DNA of 64,000 nucleotides from Serratia nevei. GTDB lineage: Bacteria > Pseudomonadota > Gammaproteobacteria > Enterobacterales > Enterobacteriaceae. Below, piece by piece: positions 1 through 10,419 of the stretch; within the stretch, counting starts at the first letter, position 1, and each line of letters opens with the position of its first letter. The notes beneath the pieces were generated by a model. The model was not told the DNA's origin. It saw only the letters and a program-made list of their open reading frames with translations, and ran no database searches. The stretch lies in the NCBI RefSeq assembly GCF_037948395.1, contig NZ_CP149940.1, positions 1,984,001 to 2,048,000 of the forward strand, read 5' to 3'. The position numbers and the translations under genes are program-made.

Positions 1-1913
1 TTACGCTCGCCGCGTTCCGGACGATCGCCACGCTCACCGCGCTCTTTACGGCCGGTGCCTTGACGGCGCTGACCGCGACGATCCTGACGACGGTTTTCAC
101 CGTTGCCTTCCGCCTTCGGCGTTTCGGCCGGTTTGGCTTCTTCGACGGCAGGTTGTTCTTCACCAGCGAACAGGCTCTTCAGCCCCCCGAACAGGCGGCC
201 CAGGAAGCCCGGCTTGGCGGCGACCGGCGCTGCGGCTTGAGCCTTGGCGGCGGCAGCGGCAGGCTTGGCCACGGCGACAGCTTCTTCAGCCGGCGGCGGC
301 GCATCGGCGGACAGGGAGAAGGAAGCCAGGGCCGGTTGCTCCGGACGCTTGCGTTCCATCGGCGCATCTTCCAGCGGGCGCTCCATGTCTTCTTCATGCA
401 GCTTCGGCAGCAGGTAGCTCAGAGTAGAGGTTTCCTCACCTTTACGCACACGCAGCACCGAGTAGTGCGGGGTTTGCATCTGATCGTTCGGCACGATGAC
501 GGCTTTCACGCCGCCCTGGCGTTTTTCGATCGCGCTGACGGATTCGCGCTTTTCGTTCAGCAGGTACGAAGCGACCTGAACCGGCACGATAGCGTGAACT
601 TCTTTGGTGTTTTCCTTCAGCGCTTCTTCTTCGATCAGGCGCAGGATGGACAGCGCCAGCGATTCGTTGTCACGGATGGTGCCGGTGCCGTTACAGCGTG
701 GGCACACGTGGTGGCTGGACTCGCCCAGCGACGGGCTGAGGCGCTGACGGGACATTTCCAGCAGGCCGAAACGGGAAATGCGGCCGATCTGGATGCGCGC
801 GCGGTCCTGGCGCACGGCGTCGCGCAGGCGGTTTTCCACTTCGCGCTGGTGGCGAACCGGCGTCATGTCGATGAAGTCGATGACGATCAGGCCGCCAAGG
901 TCACGCAGGCGCAGCTGGCGAGCGATCTCGTCCGCCGCTTCCAGGTTGGTGTTGAACGCCGTCTCTTCGATGTCGCCGCCGCGGGTTGCGCGGGCGGAGT
1001 TGATGTCGATGGCGGTCAGCGCTTCGGTGCTGTCGATGACGATCGAGCCGCCGGACGGCAGGCGCACTTCGCGCTGGAAGGCTGATTCGATCTGCGATTC
1101 GATCTGGTAGTGGCTGAACAGAGGGATTTCACCGCTGTACAGTTTAATTTTGCTGCTGAAATCCGGGCGGCCCAGCGCAGCGATGTGCTCTTTGGCCAGA
1201 TCGAGAATTTTCGGGTTGTCGATCAGGATTTCGCCGATGTCCGGGCGCAGGTAATCGCGGAAGGCGCGCACGATAACGTTGCTTTCCTGGTGGATCAGGA
1301 ACGGCGCAGGGCGGCCTTCGGCGGCTTTTTTAATCGCTTCCCAGTGCTTGAGACGGAAGGAGAGATCCCACTGCAGCGCGTCGGCGGATTTGCCTACGCC
1401 CGCAGTGCGAACGATCAGGCCCATGCCGTCCGGCAGTTGCAACGAGGAGAGCGCTTCTTTCAGCTCGGTGCGATCGTCGCCCTCGATGCGGCGGGAAATA
1501 CCACCGGCACGCGGGTTGTTCGGCATCAGCACCAGATAGCTGCCCGCCAGGCTGATGAAGGTGGTCAAGGCGGCGCCTTTGTTGCCACGTTCTTCTTTGT
1601 CTACCTGAACGATGACTTCCTGGCCTTCGCGCAGCACATCTTTGATGTTCGGGCGGCCATGGGAAGAGTAATTGCTAGGGAAGTATTCGCGGGCGATTTC
1701 TTTAAGGGGGAGGAAACCATGTCGTTCTGCGCCGTAGTCCACGAACGCTGCTTCAAGACTTGGTTCAATGCGGGTGATTTTGCCTTTGTAAATATTCGCT
1801 TTTTTCTGCTCATGACCCGGACTTTCGATATCCAAATCATACAGCCGCTGTCCATCTACGAGGGCAACACGCAACTCTTCCTGCTGAGTTGCGTTAATCA
1901 ACATTCTTTTCAT
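1..1913 (-). CDS. rne: Ribonuclease E, N-terminal 637 residues (3' end beyond window)
   Basis: This is the essential endoribonuclease that starts mRNA decay and matures rRNA and tRNA, and it scaffolds the RNA degradosome at the inner membrane. The reading frame starts at the ATG at 1913 ([20 protein letters not shown]) and stays open to base 1, so the 3' part is missing only because the window ends. The S1 RNA-binding domain lies at about residues 36-120, the DNase I-like catalytic region carries [12 protein letters not shown] and VIDFIDM (the metal-binding aspartates), and the zinc-link motif CPRCNG is near residue 405. After the catalytic half comes a Pro/Ala-rich linker containing the amphipathic membrane-targeting segment ([16 protein letters not shown]) and then the start of an Arg-rich RNA-binding region. 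The gene is divergent from rluC. The match to E. coli RNase E is near-complete in the catalytic half. Confidence 0.97.
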   Translation of the reverse strand, partial: MKRMLINATQQEELRVALVDGQRLYDLDIESPGHEQKKANIYKGKITRIEPSLEAAFVDYGAERHGFLPLKEIAREYFPSNYSSHGRPNIKDVLREGQEVIVQVDKEERGNKGAALTTFISLAGSYLVLMPNNPRAGGISRRIEGDDRTELKEALSSLQLPDGMGLIVRTAGVGKSADALQWDLSFRLKHWEAIKKAAEGRPAPFLIHQESNVIVRAFRDYLRPDIGEILIDNPKILDLAKEHIAALGRPDFSSKIKLYSGEIPLFSHYQIESQIESAFQREVRLPSGGSIVIDSTEALTAIDINSARATRGGDIEETAFNTNLEAADEIARQLRLRDLGGLIVIDFIDMTPVRHQREVENRLRDAVRQDRARIQIGRISRFGLLEMSRQRLSPSLGESSHHVCPRCNGTGTIRDNESLALSILRLIEEEALKENTKEVHAIVPVQVASYLLNEKRESVSAIEKRQGGVKAVIVPNDQMQTPHYSVLRVRKGEETSTLSYLLPKLHEEDMERPLEDAPMERKRPEQPALASFSLSADAPPPAEEAVAVAKPAAAAAKAQAAAPVAAKPGFLGRLFGGLKSLFAGEEQPAVEEAKPAETPKAEGNGENRRQDRRGQRRQGTGRKERGERGDRPERGER

Positions 1914-2465
1914 CTTAACTTACTCGTTATTTTTACATTATCGACAAAGCTGCGGGCAAAATAACCTCATGGCCGGAGTTAAACCGAAAGCCCCGTGTCT
2001 TCTCGCAAAGCCGTCAACCTCACGGTTGTCGCCTGCATAGGGGCGCATTATCTCGGTAAGCCTGCTTTTCTTTGTGAAAGACAGCACTTTTACTAGGGGA
2101 ATAGCCTCTGATTTACGTCGACAGATCTGATTCCATTTGCCGGCCAAGCTGCAACCCGCAGCCCGCTAATTGTTTGATTTCGCATTACGTCTTACGCCAT
2201 TGCTGCGTTTTTGCGCGATCAGACAAATTTTATAATTCCACCGTTTTCCCTGTTTAACGAGAATCAACGCGGAAAGTGACTGCATTATTCCACTGCTGAT
2301 GCCGTTATAGCAAGGTGACTTTTCCTTAACTGCGGAAGAAATCGCAAACGTTCAAATCGGCTTGCTGCCTTATTGTCCGCTGGGGTTTCGCCCGCCGTCA
2401 GAGAGACAGTTAAGCACAGAAAAAGATGTGGCGCTATTCACGCGCTCTATTTAGAATCCCGCACC
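1914..2465. promoter_or_regulatory. rne/rluC divergent intergenic region with long rne leader
   Basis: No gene is visible in these 552 bases between the divergent rne and rluC start codons. In E. coli the rne mRNA has a leader of about 360 nt whose hairpins let RNase E autoregulate its own message, and the length here is sufficient for a similar leader. That role is inferred from the family; I did not fold the region. A short open frame at 1938-2147 on the minus strand is a by-product of the leader and has no recognisable protein features. Confidence 0.6.
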
Positions 2466-3425
2466 ATGAAAACGAACAATCCAGCAGTACAATTCATCAC
2501 GATTTCCGACGACGAAGCCGGTCAGAGAATCGACAACTTTCTGCTCGCTCGCCTGAAAGGCGTGCCGAAGAGCATGATTTATCGCATCGTGCGTAAGGGC
2601 GAGGTGCGGGTCAATAAAGGACGCATCAAGGTCGAATACAAATTGGCGGCCGGCGACGTGGTGCGCGTGCCGCCGGTGCGGGTGGCCGAGCGCGAAGAGA
2701 CGCCGGTGTCGGCCAAGCTGGATAAAGTAGCCGCACTGGCAGACTGCATCCTTTATGAAGACGACCACCTGCTGATCCTCAACAAGCCCTCCGGCACCGC
2801 AGTGCATGGCGGCAGCGGCCTGAGCTTCGGCGTGATCGAAGGGCTGCGCGCGCTGCGCCCGGAAGCCCGTTTCCTCGAGCTGGTGCACCGTCTGGATCGC
2901 GACACATCCGGCGTGCTGCTGGTGGCCAAGAAGCGCTCCGCGCTGCGCTCGCTGCACGAACAGCTGCGGCTGAAGGGGATGCAGAAGGATTATCTGGCGC
3001 TGGTGCGCGGCCAGTGGCAATCCCACTGCAAGGCCGTACAGGCGCCTCTGCTGAAAAACATTCTGCAAAGCGGTGAGCGCATCGTGCGCGTCAGCAGCGA
3101 AGGCAAGCCTTCGGAAACCCGCTTCAAGGTGGAAGAGCGTTACGAATTCGCTACCCTGGTGAAGGCCAGCCCGATCACCGGGCGCACTCACCAGATCCGC
3201 GTGCACACGCTGCATGCCGGGCACCCGATCGCCTTTGACGATCGCTATGGCGACCGCGAGTTCGATCGCCAGCTGGCGGGTACCGGCCTGAAGCGGCTGT
3301 TCCTGCACGCCGCAGCGCTGCGCTTTGAGCATCCGTCCACCGGCGAAACGATGCGCATCGAAGCGCCGATGGACGAAGAGCTGCGCCACTGCCTGCAGGT
3401 GCTGCGCCGGCAGGCGGCCAAGTAA
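2466..3425 (+). CDS. rluC: 23S rRNA pseudouridine synthase C (955/2504/2580)
   Basis: The enzyme isomerises uridines 955, 2504 and 2580 of 23S rRNA to pseudouridine. The ATG at 2466 ([20 protein letters not shown]) gives 319 residues, exactly the E. coli length; an upstream in-frame extension to 2373 has no family support. An N-terminal S4 RNA-binding domain (about residues 20-80, with [16 protein letters not shown]) is followed by the RluA-type catalytic domain, whose HRLDRDTSG motif carries the catalytic aspartate. GRTHQIRVH is the second conserved motif. It is divergent from rne and converges on yceF with only 6 bases between the stop codons. Confidence 0.96.
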   Translation: MKTNNPAVQFITISDDEAGQRIDNFLLARLKGVPKSMIYRIVRKGEVRVNKGRIKVEYKLAAGDVVRVPPVRVAEREETPVSAKLDKVAALADCILYEDDHLLILNKPSGTAVHGGSGLSFGVIEGLRALRPEARFLELVHRLDRDTSGVLLVAKKRSALRSLHEQLRLKGMQKDYLALVRGQWQSHCKAVQAPLLKNILQSGERIVRVSSEGKPSETRFKVEERYEFATLVKASPITGRTHQIRVHTLHAGHPIAFDDRYGDREFDRQLAGTGLKRLFLHAAALRFEHPSTGETMRIEAPMDEELRHCLQVLRRQAAK

Positions 3426-3431
3426 TCCGCG

Positions 3432-4013
3432 TCAGACCAGCGGGTTGATGCCCTCAGCCCGCAACATCTCCAACAGCGCGATCAATGGCAGGCCGATCAG
3501 GGCGTTCGGGTCCCGGCCTTCCAGCCTGTCGAACAGTGCGATCCCCAATCCTTCACTCTTAAAACTGCCTGCGCAGTTCAGCGGTTGCTCCATGCGAACA
3601 TAGGCAGCGATCTCCGTTTCGCTCAGCGCGCGAAAATGCACGTGGAACGGCTCGCACAGGGCCTGCAGCTGCTTGCTGCGGCCGTTGTACAGCGCCAGGC
3701 CGGTATAAAAAGTCACGGCCTGGCCGCTGGCCTGGCGCAGCTGTGCCCGGGCGTTCTCCTCGGTATGGGGCTTGCCGGTGATGTTGCCATCGATCACGCA
3801 GACCTGATCGGAGCCGATGATCAGATGCTCGGGATAGGCGAGGGCCAGCGCCTGAGCCTTCGCCGCCGCCAGGCGCAGCACCAGCGCTTCGGCGGTTTCA
3901 CCCGGCAGTGGGGTTTCATCCACCTCGGGTGCGGCGCAGTCGAAGGGTAGCTGCAGCTTCTCCAGCAGCATTTTTCGATAGGGGGAGGTGGAGGCTAAAA
4001 GCAATCTCTGCAT
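3432..4013 (-). CDS. yceF: Maf-family m7GTP pyrophosphatase YceF
   Basis: This is a Maf/Ham1-fold nucleotide pyrophosphatase; the YceF subgroup hydrolyses 7-methyl-GTP and is thought to clean modified nucleotides from the pool. The start chosen is the ATG at 4013 ([20 protein letters not shown]), giving 193 residues, as in E. coli. A longer frame to 4052 adds 13 residues without family support. The Maf signature ASTSPYRK, the acidic [17 protein letters not shown] and GSFKSEGLG are all present. It is convergent with rluC and divergent from yceD. Confidence 0.94.
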   Translation of the reverse strand: MQRLLLASTSPYRKMLLEKLQLPFDCAAPEVDETPLPGETAEALVLRLAAAKAQALALAYPEHLIIGSDQVCVIDGNITGKPHTEENARAQLRQASGQAVTFYTGLALYNGRSKQLQALCEPFHVHFRALSETEIAAYVRMEQPLNCAGSFKSEGLGIALFDRLEGRDPNALIGLPLIALLEMLRAEGINPLV

Positions 4014-4095
4014 AATTTTTTTCGCAAACCGTAGCGTAAATGGGTACGGCATTTTAAACTGTCGGCCGCTGTGGAAGCGAATATTGGTGAAAGGA

Positions 4096-4118
4096 GCCGT
4101 TTTACGGCCTTTTTCTTT
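4096..4118 (+). terminator. Intrinsic-terminator-like hairpin upstream of yceD promoter
   Basis: A GCCGT/ACGGC stem with a TTT loop (4096-4108) is followed directly by a T-rich tract (CTTTTTCTTT). It lies downstream, on the same strand, of rluC and beyond the antiparallel yceF gene. It may stop rluC read-through before the yceD promoter, whose -35 element overlaps the end of the T tract. The function is inferred from shape only. Confidence 0.5.
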
Positions 4119-4145
4119 GACTCTATGTCGTTACAAAGTTAATAT
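4117..4145 (+). promoter_or_regulatory. Sigma70 promoter for yceD-rpmF-plsX
   Basis: A -35 element TTGACT (4117-4122) and a -10 element TAATAT (4140-4145) are separated by exactly 17 bases, close to the sigma70 consensus. The expected transcription start (about 4152) is only a few bases before the yceD ATG at 4155, so the message should have almost no 5' leader. Confidence 0.8.
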
Positions 4146-4154
4146 GCGCGCCCT

Positions 4155-4676
4155 ATGCAAAAGGTAAAATTACCCTTGACCATTGATGCGGTACGTACCG
4201 CTCAGAAACGCCTGGACTATGCTGGTGTCTATGCGCCTGAGCAGGTTACTCGTGTTGCCGACTCCGTGGTCAGTGTGGACAGTGATGTCGAGGTGTCGTT
4301 GTCGTTCAATATCGACAATCAGCGCCTCGCGGTGATAACAGGGCATGCGGACGTCACGGTAACGTTGATGTGCCAACGCTGTGGAGTCCCGTTCGAACAT
4401 CAGGTTCACACAACATATTGTTTTAGCCCGGTCGTCAATGATGAGCAGGCTGAGGCATTACCGGAAGCGTACGAACCGATCGAAGTTGACGAGTTTGGCG
4501 AAGTCGATCTGTTGGCAATGATTGAAGACGAAATTATTCTTTCACTGCCTGTCGTTCCGGTACATGAATCTGAACACTGTGAAGTGTCCGAAGCGGACAT
4601 GGTATTCGGCCAACTGCCTCCCGAGGCGGAGAAACCGAATCCGTTTGCCGTATTAGCCAGTTTAAAGCGTAAGTAA
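4155..4676 (+). CDS. yceD: YceD (DUF177), 23S rRNA accumulation protein
   Basis: This is a DUF177-family protein of 173 residues, the same length as in E. coli, where YceD is linked to 23S rRNA accumulation; the biochemical role is unclear. The frame starts [20 protein letters not shown]. Features include a CQRC pair around residue 75 and the conserved C-terminal segment [16 protein letters not shown]. It is the first gene of the yceD-rpmF-plsX-fab cluster, 16 bases before rpmF. No ribosome-binding site can be placed because the predicted transcript begins almost at the ATG. Confidence 0.95.
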   Translation: MQKVKLPLTIDAVRTAQKRLDYAGVYAPEQVTRVADSVVSVDSDVEVSLSFNIDNQRLAVITGHADVTVTLMCQRCGVPFEHQVHTTYCFSPVVNDEQAEALPEAYEPIEVDEFGEVDLLAMIEDEIILSLPVVPVHESEHCEVSEADMVFGQLPPEAEKPNPFAVLASLKRK

Positions 4677-4692
4677 TTGAGGAGTAAGGTCC

Positions 4693-4860
4693 ATGGCCGT
4701 ACAACAGAATAAACCAACCCGTTCCAAGCGTGGCATGCGTCGTTCTCACGATGCTCTGACCACGACTACTCTGTCTGTAGACAAAGTATCCGGTGAAACT
4801 CACCGTCGTCACCACATCACTGCCGACGGTTTCTACCGCGGTCGCAAGGTTATCGGCTAA
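4693..4860 (+). CDS. rpmF: 50S ribosomal protein L32
   Basis: L32 is a small basic protein of the large ribosomal subunit near the peptidyl transferase centre. The frame of 55 residues starts [20 protein letters not shown] and ends [10 protein letters not shown], two residues shorter than the E. coli protein. It is preceded by a GAGGAGTAAGG ribosome-binding region. The arrangement yceD-rpmF-plsX is conserved across gamma-proteobacteria and couples ribosome and phospholipid synthesis. Confidence 0.98.
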   Translation: MAVQQNKPTRSKRGMRRSHDALTTTTLSVDKVSGETHRRHHITADGFYRGRKVIG

Positions 4861-4871
4861 GTAGCGATACC

Positions 4872-5906
4872 TTGACTCGTCTAACCCTGGCGTTAGATGC
4901 AATGGGCGGGGACTTCGGTCCCTGCGTCACAGTGCCTGCTTCGTTGCAGGCACTGGCCTCTAATTTACAGCTTCATCTCCTGCTGGTCGGCAATCCCGAC
5001 GTCATCTCCCCTTTGCTTGCCCATGCCGATCCGGTTCTTCTGGAGCGTCTGCAAGTCGTGCCCGCCGAGTCCGTGATTGCCGGCGACGCCAAACCTTCAC
5101 AAGCGATACGCGCCAGCCGCGGCACGTCGATGCGCATTGCGCTCGAGCAGCTCAGCAGCGGAAACGCGCAAGGCTGCGTCAGCGCCGGCAATACCGGTGC
5201 GCTGATGGGATTGGCGAAGCTGTTGGTCAAGCCGCTTGACGGCATCGAGCGCCCGGCGCTGATGACGGCGATCCCGAATCAGCAACGCAGTAAAACCGTG
5301 GTGCTGGATCTGGGCGCCAACGTCGAGTGCGACAGCACCATGCTGGTGCAGTTTGCCGTGATGGGTGCGGTGATGGCGGAAGAGGTGATCGGCATTGCCC
5401 AACCGCGGGTGGCGCTGCTGAATATTGGCGAAGAAGAGACCAAAGGCCTGGATAATATCCGCGAAGCGGCCGCTGTGCTAAAAAATACTCCGGCAATCAA
5501 CTATATTGGTTACCTGGAAGGAAACGAACTGCTCACCGGCAAGACCGACGTGTTGGTCTGCGATGGCTTCGTGGGCAACGTCACCCTGAAAACCATGGAA
5601 GGGGTGGTCAGGGTATTCTTATCGCTGCTGAAATCGTCCGGCGACGGAAACAAGCAAGCGTGGTGGCTGAAATTGTTGGGCCGTTGGTTGCAAAAACGGG
5701 TGGTTAAGCGGTTCGGCCACCTGAACCCCGACCAGTATAATGGCGCATGTCTGTTAGGATTGCGCAGCACCGTAGTCAAGAGCCACGGCGCTGCGAACCC
5801 TCACGCGTTTGCAGTCGCAATCGAACAGGCTGTGCAGGCGGTGCAGCGGCAAGTCCCGGAAAGGATTGCTGCGCGCCTTGAGGCTGTATTACCTAAGAGT
5901 GACTGA
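4872..5906 (+). CDS. plsX: Phosphate acyltransferase PlsX (TTG start)
   Basis: PlsX makes acyl-phosphate from acyl-ACP at the membrane surface, supplying PlsY for phosphatidic acid synthesis. The start is a TTG at 4872 giving [17 protein letters not shown], the universal PlsX N-terminus; there is no ATG in that position. The 344-residue product has the family signature [28 protein letters not shown] and VCDGFVGNV. It begins 11 bases after rpmF and ends 6 bases before fabH. Confidence 0.95.
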   Translation: MTRLTLALDAMGGDFGPCVTVPASLQALASNLQLHLLLVGNPDVISPLLAHADPVLLERLQVVPAESVIAGDAKPSQAIRASRGTSMRIALEQLSSGNAQGCVSAGNTGALMGLAKLLVKPLDGIERPALMTAIPNQQRSKTVVLDLGANVECDSTMLVQFAVMGAVMAEEVIGIAQPRVALLNIGEEETKGLDNIREAAAVLKNTPAINYIGYLEGNELLTGKTDVLVCDGFVGNVTLKTMEGVVRVFLSLLKSSGDGNKQAWWLKLLGRWLQKRVVKRFGHLNPDQYNGACLLGLRSTVVKSHGAANPHAFAVAIEQAVQAVQRQVPERIAARLEAVLPKSD

Positions 5907-5912
5907 TCGTAC

Positions 5913-6866
5913 ATGTATACAAAGATTCTCGGTACGGGGAGTTATTTGCCCGTACAAGTGCGCACCAATGCTGATTTGGAAAAAATGGTGGATACCTCTG
6001 ACGAATGGATCGTCACGCGTACCGGTATCCGCGAACGTCGCATCGCCGCTGCGGATGAAACCGTCGCGACGATGAGCTTCCAGGCTGCCGAGAAAGCGCT
6101 GGAAATGGCAGGTGTGGCTAAAGAAGACATTGGGCTGATCGTCGTGGCGACCACCACGACCACTCACGCGTTCCCGAGCGCAGCGTGCCTGGTGCAGCAA
6201 ATGCTGGGCATCAAAGACTGCGCGGCGTTCGATCTGGCTGCGGCCTGTGCCGGCTTCACTTACGCGCTCAGCGTGGCCGATCAGTACGTGAAAAACGGCG
6301 CGGTCAAACATGCGCTGGTTATCGGCGCTGACGTCTTGTCGCGCACGCTGGATCCTGAAGATCGCGGCACCATCATTCTGTTTGGCGATGGCGCAGGGGC
6401 GGTGGTGCTGGGGGCTTCTGAAGCGCCGGGCATTCTGTCTACCCATCTGCATGCCGACGGCAGCTACGGCAACCTGCTGACGCTGCCGTACAAGGATCGT
6501 CAGAATCAAGACAAGCCGGCCTATGTCACCATGGCGGGCAACGAAGTCTTCAAGGTTGCGGTTACCGAGCTGGCGCGCATCGTCGATGAGACGTTGCAGG
6601 CCAACAACATGGACCGCAGCGAGCTGGATTGGCTGGTACCGCACCAGGCCAACCTGCGCATCATCAGCGCAACGGCGAAAAAACTGGGCATGGGAATGGA
6701 CAAAGTGGTGGTGACGCTCGATCGTCACGGCAACACCTCTGCCGCCTCGGTGCCTTCCGCACTGGACGAAGCCGTGCGCGACGGGCGAATTCAGCGTGGC
6801 CAACTGGTGCTGCTGGAGGCCTTCGGCGGCGGCTTTACCTGGGGCTCGGCGCTGGTTCGTTTCTGA
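5913..6866 (+). CDS. fabH: Beta-ketoacyl-ACP synthase III
   Basis: FabH starts fatty acid synthesis by condensing acetyl-CoA with malonyl-ACP. The 317-residue protein starts [20 protein letters not shown]. The catalytic triad is visible: Cys in [11 protein letters not shown] (about residue 112), His in VPHQANLRI (about 244) and Asn in GNTSAAS (about 274). The C-terminal [13 protein letters not shown] is characteristic. It lies between plsX and fabD in the same operon. Confidence 0.97.
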   Translation: MYTKILGTGSYLPVQVRTNADLEKMVDTSDEWIVTRTGIRERRIAAADETVATMSFQAAEKALEMAGVAKEDIGLIVVATTTTTHAFPSAACLVQQMLGIKDCAAFDLAAACAGFTYALSVADQYVKNGAVKHALVIGADVLSRTLDPEDRGTIILFGDGAGAVVLGASEAPGILSTHLHADGSYGNLLTLPYKDRQNQDKPAYVTMAGNEVFKVAVTELARIVDETLQANNMDRSELDWLVPHQANLRIISATAKKLGMGMDKVVVTLDRHGNTSAASVPSALDEAVRDGRIQRGQLVLLEAFGGGFTWGSALVRF

Positions 6867-6884
6867 TTTGGACAGGAAGAAAAA

Positions 6885-7814
6885 ATGACGCAATTTGCTT
6901 TTGTTTTCCCGGGCCAGGGGTCACAGACCGTTGGCATGCTGGCCGAATTGGCCGCACAGTTCCCGATCGTCGAAGAAACCTTCGGCGAGGCCTCTTCCGC
7001 CCTGGGTTACGATCTGTGGCAGCTGGTGCAGCAAGGCCCGGCGGAAGAACTGAACAAAACCTGGCAGACCCAACCGGCTCTGCTGGCCGCCTCGGTGGCG
7101 ATTTTCCGCGTTTGGCAGCAGCAGGGCGGTAAAGCGCCTGCGCTGATGGCGGGCCACAGCCTGGGCGAATACTCGGCGCTGGTCTGCGCCGGCGTGCTGG
7201 ACTTCAAGGCGGCGATCCGTCTGGTCGAGCTGCGCGGCAAGCTGATGCAGGAAGCGGTGCCGGAAGGCACCGGCGCGATGTACGCCATCATCGGTCTGGA
7301 CAACGACGCGATCGCCAAAGCGTGTGAAGAGTCTGCGCAAGGGCAGGTGGTTTCTCCGGTCAACTTCAACTCGCCGGGCCAGGTGGTCATCGCCGGCAAC
7401 AAAGAAGCGGTTGAGCGCGCAGGCGCCGCCTGCAAAGCCGCCGGCGCCAAACGTGCGCTGCCGCTGCCGGTGAGCGTGCCTTCGCACTGCGCGCTGATGA
7501 AGCCGGCCGCCGACAAGCTGGCCGTGGCGCTGCAGGACATCACCTTCAACGCGCCGCAGGTGCCGGTGGTGAACAACGTCGACGTGCGCACCGAAAACGA
7601 TCCGGAAGCGATCCGCAGCGCGCTGGTGCGTCAGCTGTACAGCCCGGTACGTTGGACCGAGAGCGTAGAATTTATCGCAGCACAGGGAGTGACGTCGCTG
7701 CTGGAAGTGGGGCCGGGCAAAGTGCTGACCGGCCTGACTAAACGTATTGTTGACACCCTGACGGCTGCGGCGGTGAACGACACCGCCAGCCTGTCGGCGG
7801 CGCTTGAACAATAA
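6885..7814 (+). CDS. fabD: Malonyl-CoA:ACP transacylase
   Basis: FabD moves malonyl groups from CoA to acyl carrier protein. The 309-residue protein starts MTQFAFVFPGQGSQTVGML. The nucleophile elbow GHSLGEYSAL holds the active-site serine (about residue 92), and VPSHCALM holds the catalytic histidine (about 201). The QGSQ motif near the N-terminus is conserved. It follows fabH by 18 bases and precedes fabG by 11. Confidence 0.97.
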   Translation: MTQFAFVFPGQGSQTVGMLAELAAQFPIVEETFGEASSALGYDLWQLVQQGPAEELNKTWQTQPALLAASVAIFRVWQQQGGKAPALMAGHSLGEYSALVCAGVLDFKAAIRLVELRGKLMQEAVPEGTGAMYAIIGLDNDAIAKACEESAQGQVVSPVNFNSPGQVVIAGNKEAVERAGAACKAAGAKRALPLPVSVPSHCALMKPAADKLAVALQDITFNAPQVPVVNNVDVRTENDPEAIRSALVRQLYSPVRWTESVEFIAAQGVTSLLEVGPGKVLTGLTKRIVDTLTAAAVNDTASLSAALEQ

Positions 7815-7825
7815 AGAGGAAAATG

Positions 7826-8560
7826 ATGAGCTTCGAAGGTAAAATCGTTCTGGTCACCGGCGCGAGCCGCGGTATTGGCCGAGCTATTGCAGAAACGTTT
7901 GTGGCACGCGGCGCCAAAGTGATCGGCACCGCGACCAGCGAGAGCGGCGCTGAAGCGATCAGCAGCTACCTGGGCGCAAACGGTAAAGGGTTTATGTTGA
8001 ACGTTGTTGATGCGCAATCTATCGACAGCGTGCTGGCATCGATTCGCGCCGAATTTGGCGAAATCGACATTTTAGTGAATAATGCCGGCATCACGCGTGA
8101 TAACCTGCTGATGCGTATGAAGGATGACGAGTGGGAGGATATCCTCGACACCAACCTGACTTCCGTATTCCGCCTGTCAAAAGCGGTAATGCGCGCTATG
8201 ATGAAAAAGCGGTTTGGCCGTATCATCACCATCGGTTCCGTTGTCGGCACCATGGGGAACGCAGGGCAGGCGAACTACGCGGCGGCTAAAGCCGGTCTGA
8301 TTGGTTTTAGCAAATCTTTGGCACGTGAAGTTGCTTCGCGTGGCATTACGGTCAACGTCGTGGCACCTGGCTTTATTGAGACGGACATGACACGGGCGTT
8401 GACAGATGATCAACGCGCAGGCATTTTGTCATCAGTTCCAGCCAACCGGCTGGGCGATGCTAAAGAAATCGCCAGCGCTGTTGCATTTTTGGCCTCTGAT
8501 GAGGCCGGCTATATCACCGGTGAAACGTTACATGTCAATGGCGGCATGTACATGATTTAA
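7826..8560 (+). CDS. fabG: 3-oxoacyl-ACP reductase
   Basis: FabG reduces beta-ketoacyl-ACP with NADPH. It is a 244-residue short-chain dehydrogenase with TGASRGIG (nucleotide binding), NNAGITRD and the YAAAKAG catalytic Tyr/Lys. Two adjacent ATGs are available at 7823 and 7826. The second is preferred because the AGAGGA ribosome-binding site (7815-7820) is only 2 bases from the first, and the second start gives the E. coli length. Confidence 0.95.
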   Translation: MSFEGKIVLVTGASRGIGRAIAETFVARGAKVIGTATSESGAEAISSYLGANGKGFMLNVVDAQSIDSVLASIRAEFGEIDILVNNAGITRDNLLMRMKDDEWEDILDTNLTSVFRLSKAVMRAMMKKRFGRIITIGSVVGTMGNAGQANYAAAKAGLIGFSKSLAREVASRGITVNVVAPGFIETDMTRALTDDQRAGILSSVPANRLGDAKEIASAVAFLASDEAGYITGETLHVNGGMYMI

Positions 8561-8714
8561 AAAATGTGAAAACCATTTGCGTTATTTGAGGCAAAAACCG
8601 CAAAATAGCGTAAAATCGTGGTTTGACCAGCCGGGATTTAGTTGCATCTTTTTCAGCATTTTATACACTACGAAAACCATCGCGAAAGCGAGTTTTGATA
8701 GGAAATTTAAGAGT

Positions 8715-8951
8715 ATGAGCACTATCGAAGAACGCGTTAAGAAAATCATTGTTGAGCAACTGGGTGTTAAACAGGAAGAAGTTTTGAACAACGCTTCTTT
8801 CGTTGAAGATCTGGGCGCTGATTCTCTTGACACCGTTGAGCTGGTAATGGCACTGGAAGAAGAATTCGACACCGAGATTCCAGACGAAGAAGCTGAGAAG
8901 ATCACTACTGTTCAGGCAGCTATTGATTTCATCAACGCTAGCCAGCAGTAA
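8715..8951 (+). CDS. acpP: Acyl carrier protein
   Basis: AcpP carries growing acyl chains on a phosphopantetheine arm. The 78-residue acidic protein starts [18 protein letters not shown] and contains the GADSLD motif, whose serine (Ser36 of the mature protein) is modified. The frame could be read further upstream, but the ATG at 8715 is the family start. The 154-base gap after fabG is long enough for the separate, strong acpP promoter known in E. coli, and a strong terminator follows. Confidence 0.98.
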   Translation: MSTIEERVKKIIVEQLGVKQEEVLNNASFVEDLGADSLDTVELVMALEEEFDTEIPDEEAEKITTVQAAIDFINASQQ

Positions 8952-8962
8952 GAGAACATATC

Positions 8963-8993
8963 TAGGCGGTCGTTCGACCGCCTAAGTTTTTTC
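8963..8993 (+). terminator. Intrinsic terminator after acpP
   Basis: The stem TAGGCGGTCG/CGACCGCCTA has a short TT loop and is followed by a T run (AAGTTTTTTCT). It separates acpP from fabF. Confidence 0.88.
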
Positions 8994-9033
8994 TATCCCT
9001 AGTGTCATATTTTTCCCTCCCTGGAGGACAAAC

Positions 9034-10275
9034 GTGTCTAAGCGTCGAGTAGTTGTGACCGGACTGGGCATGTTGTCTCCTGTCGGCAATACGGTAGAGT
9101 CCACGTGGAACGCTCTTCTTGCCGGTCAGAGTGGCATCAGCCTGATCGACCATTTCGATACCACTGCCTATGCGACCAAGTTTGCTGGCCTGGTAAAGAA
9201 TTTTAATTCTGAGGATTTCATCTCTCGCAAAGATGCGCGCAAGATGGACGCCTTTATCCAGTACGGTATCGCTGCCGGCATGCAAGCCATGCAGGATGCA
9301 GGTCTGGACATCACCGAGGCTAACGCCACCCGCATTGGAGCCGCGATCGGTTCCGGCATCGGCGGCCTGGGTTTGATCGAAGAAAACCACAGTTCACTGG
9401 TTAACGGTGGCCCACGGAAAATCAGTCCGTTCTTCGTGCCATCCACCATCGTGAATATGATAGCAGGCCACCTGACAATCATGTACGGCATGCGTGGCCC
9501 AAGCATTTCCATCGCCACCGCCTGTACTTCAGGTGTGCACAACATCGGCCATGCGGCGCGTATCATTGCTTACAATGATGCTGACGTGATGCTGGCCGGT
9601 GGGGCAGAGAAAGCCAGCACCCCATTGGGCGTCGGCGGCTTTGGCGCAGCTCGCGCCCTGTCCACCCGTAATGACAACCCGCAGGCGGCGAGCCGTCCGT
9701 GGGATAAAGACCGCGACGGCTTCGTGCTGGGCGACGGCGCCGGCATGATGGTGCTGGAAGAGTACGAGCACGCGAAAAAACGCGGCGCGAAAATCTACGC
9801 CGAAGTGGTGGGCTTTGGGATGAGCAGCGATGCTTATCACATGACGTCGCCGCCGGAAAACGGCGCAGGCGCTGCGCTGGCGATGGAAAATGCCCTGCTT
9901 GACGCCGGTGTGACCCCGTCACAAATCGGCTACATCAATGCGCACGGCACCTCTACGCCGGCGGGTGACCAGGCGGAAGCGCAGGCGGTGAAATCCGTCT
10001 TCGGCGCCGATGCCCACCGCGTGCTGGTGAGTTCGACCAAATCGATGACTGGCCACCTGTTGGGTGCGGCAGGCGCGATCGAGTCTATCTTCACCGTGCT
10101 GGCGCTGCGCGATCAGGCGGTACCGCCAACCATCAACCTGGATAACCCGGATGAAGGTTGCGATCTGGACTTCGTGCCTCATGAAGCGCGCCAGGTCAGC
10201 GATATGGAGTTCACCCTGTGTAACTCCTTCGGCTTCGGCGGCACCAACGGCTCGCTGATCTTCCGCCGAGTGTAA
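9034..10275 (+). CDS. fabF: Beta-ketoacyl-ACP synthase II (GTG start)
   Basis: FabF elongates fatty acids and is needed for temperature control of cis-vaccenate synthesis. The GTG start at 9034 ([20 protein letters not shown]) follows a good CTGGAGG site and gives 413 residues, the E. coli length. The active-site Cys lies in [10 protein letters not shown] (about 163), and the His residues lie in [11 protein letters not shown] (about 303) and [11 protein letters not shown] (about 340). Confidence 0.97.
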   Translation: MSKRRVVVTGLGMLSPVGNTVESTWNALLAGQSGISLIDHFDTTAYATKFAGLVKNFNSEDFISRKDARKMDAFIQYGIAAGMQAMQDAGLDITEANATRIGAAIGSGIGGLGLIEENHSSLVNGGPRKISPFFVPSTIVNMIAGHLTIMYGMRGPSISIATACTSGVHNIGHAARIIAYNDADVMLAGGAEKASTPLGVGGFGAARALSTRNDNPQAASRPWDKDRDGFVLGDGAGMMVLEEYEHAKKRGAKIYAEVVGFGMSSDAYHMTSPPENGAGAALAMENALLDAGVTPSQIGYINAHGTSTPAGDQAEAQAVKSVFGADAHRVLVSSTKSMTGHLLGAAGAIESIFTVLALRDQAVPPTINLDNPDEGCDLDFVPHEARQVSDMEFTLCNSFGFGGTNGSLIFRRV

Positions 10276-10296
10276 CTCGCGCTGCGGATAGCTGAC

Positions 10297-10327
10297 GAAA
10301 GCCCGGTTTTTTAACCGGGCTTTTTTA
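10297..10327 (+). terminator. Intrinsic terminator after fabF
   Basis: The stem AAGCCCGG/CCGGGCTT encloses a short T/A-rich loop and is followed by TTTTT. It lies between fabF and pabC. Confidence 0.88.
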
Positions 10328-10419
10328 CGCCCGCCGTTTGGCCGCCGGCGGGGCTGCGTATCGTCTCGCCGCCTGCTATCCTGCGAGCGTAATGAAATAG
10401 CCCGGCAACAGGAGGAAGT

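Noticed and set aside
60..1964. Long plus-strand open frames opposite rne
   Set aside because: They are antisense to a clearly conserved RNase E frame, are rich in Arg/His/Gln, and match no family; they arise from codon bias of the minus-strand gene.
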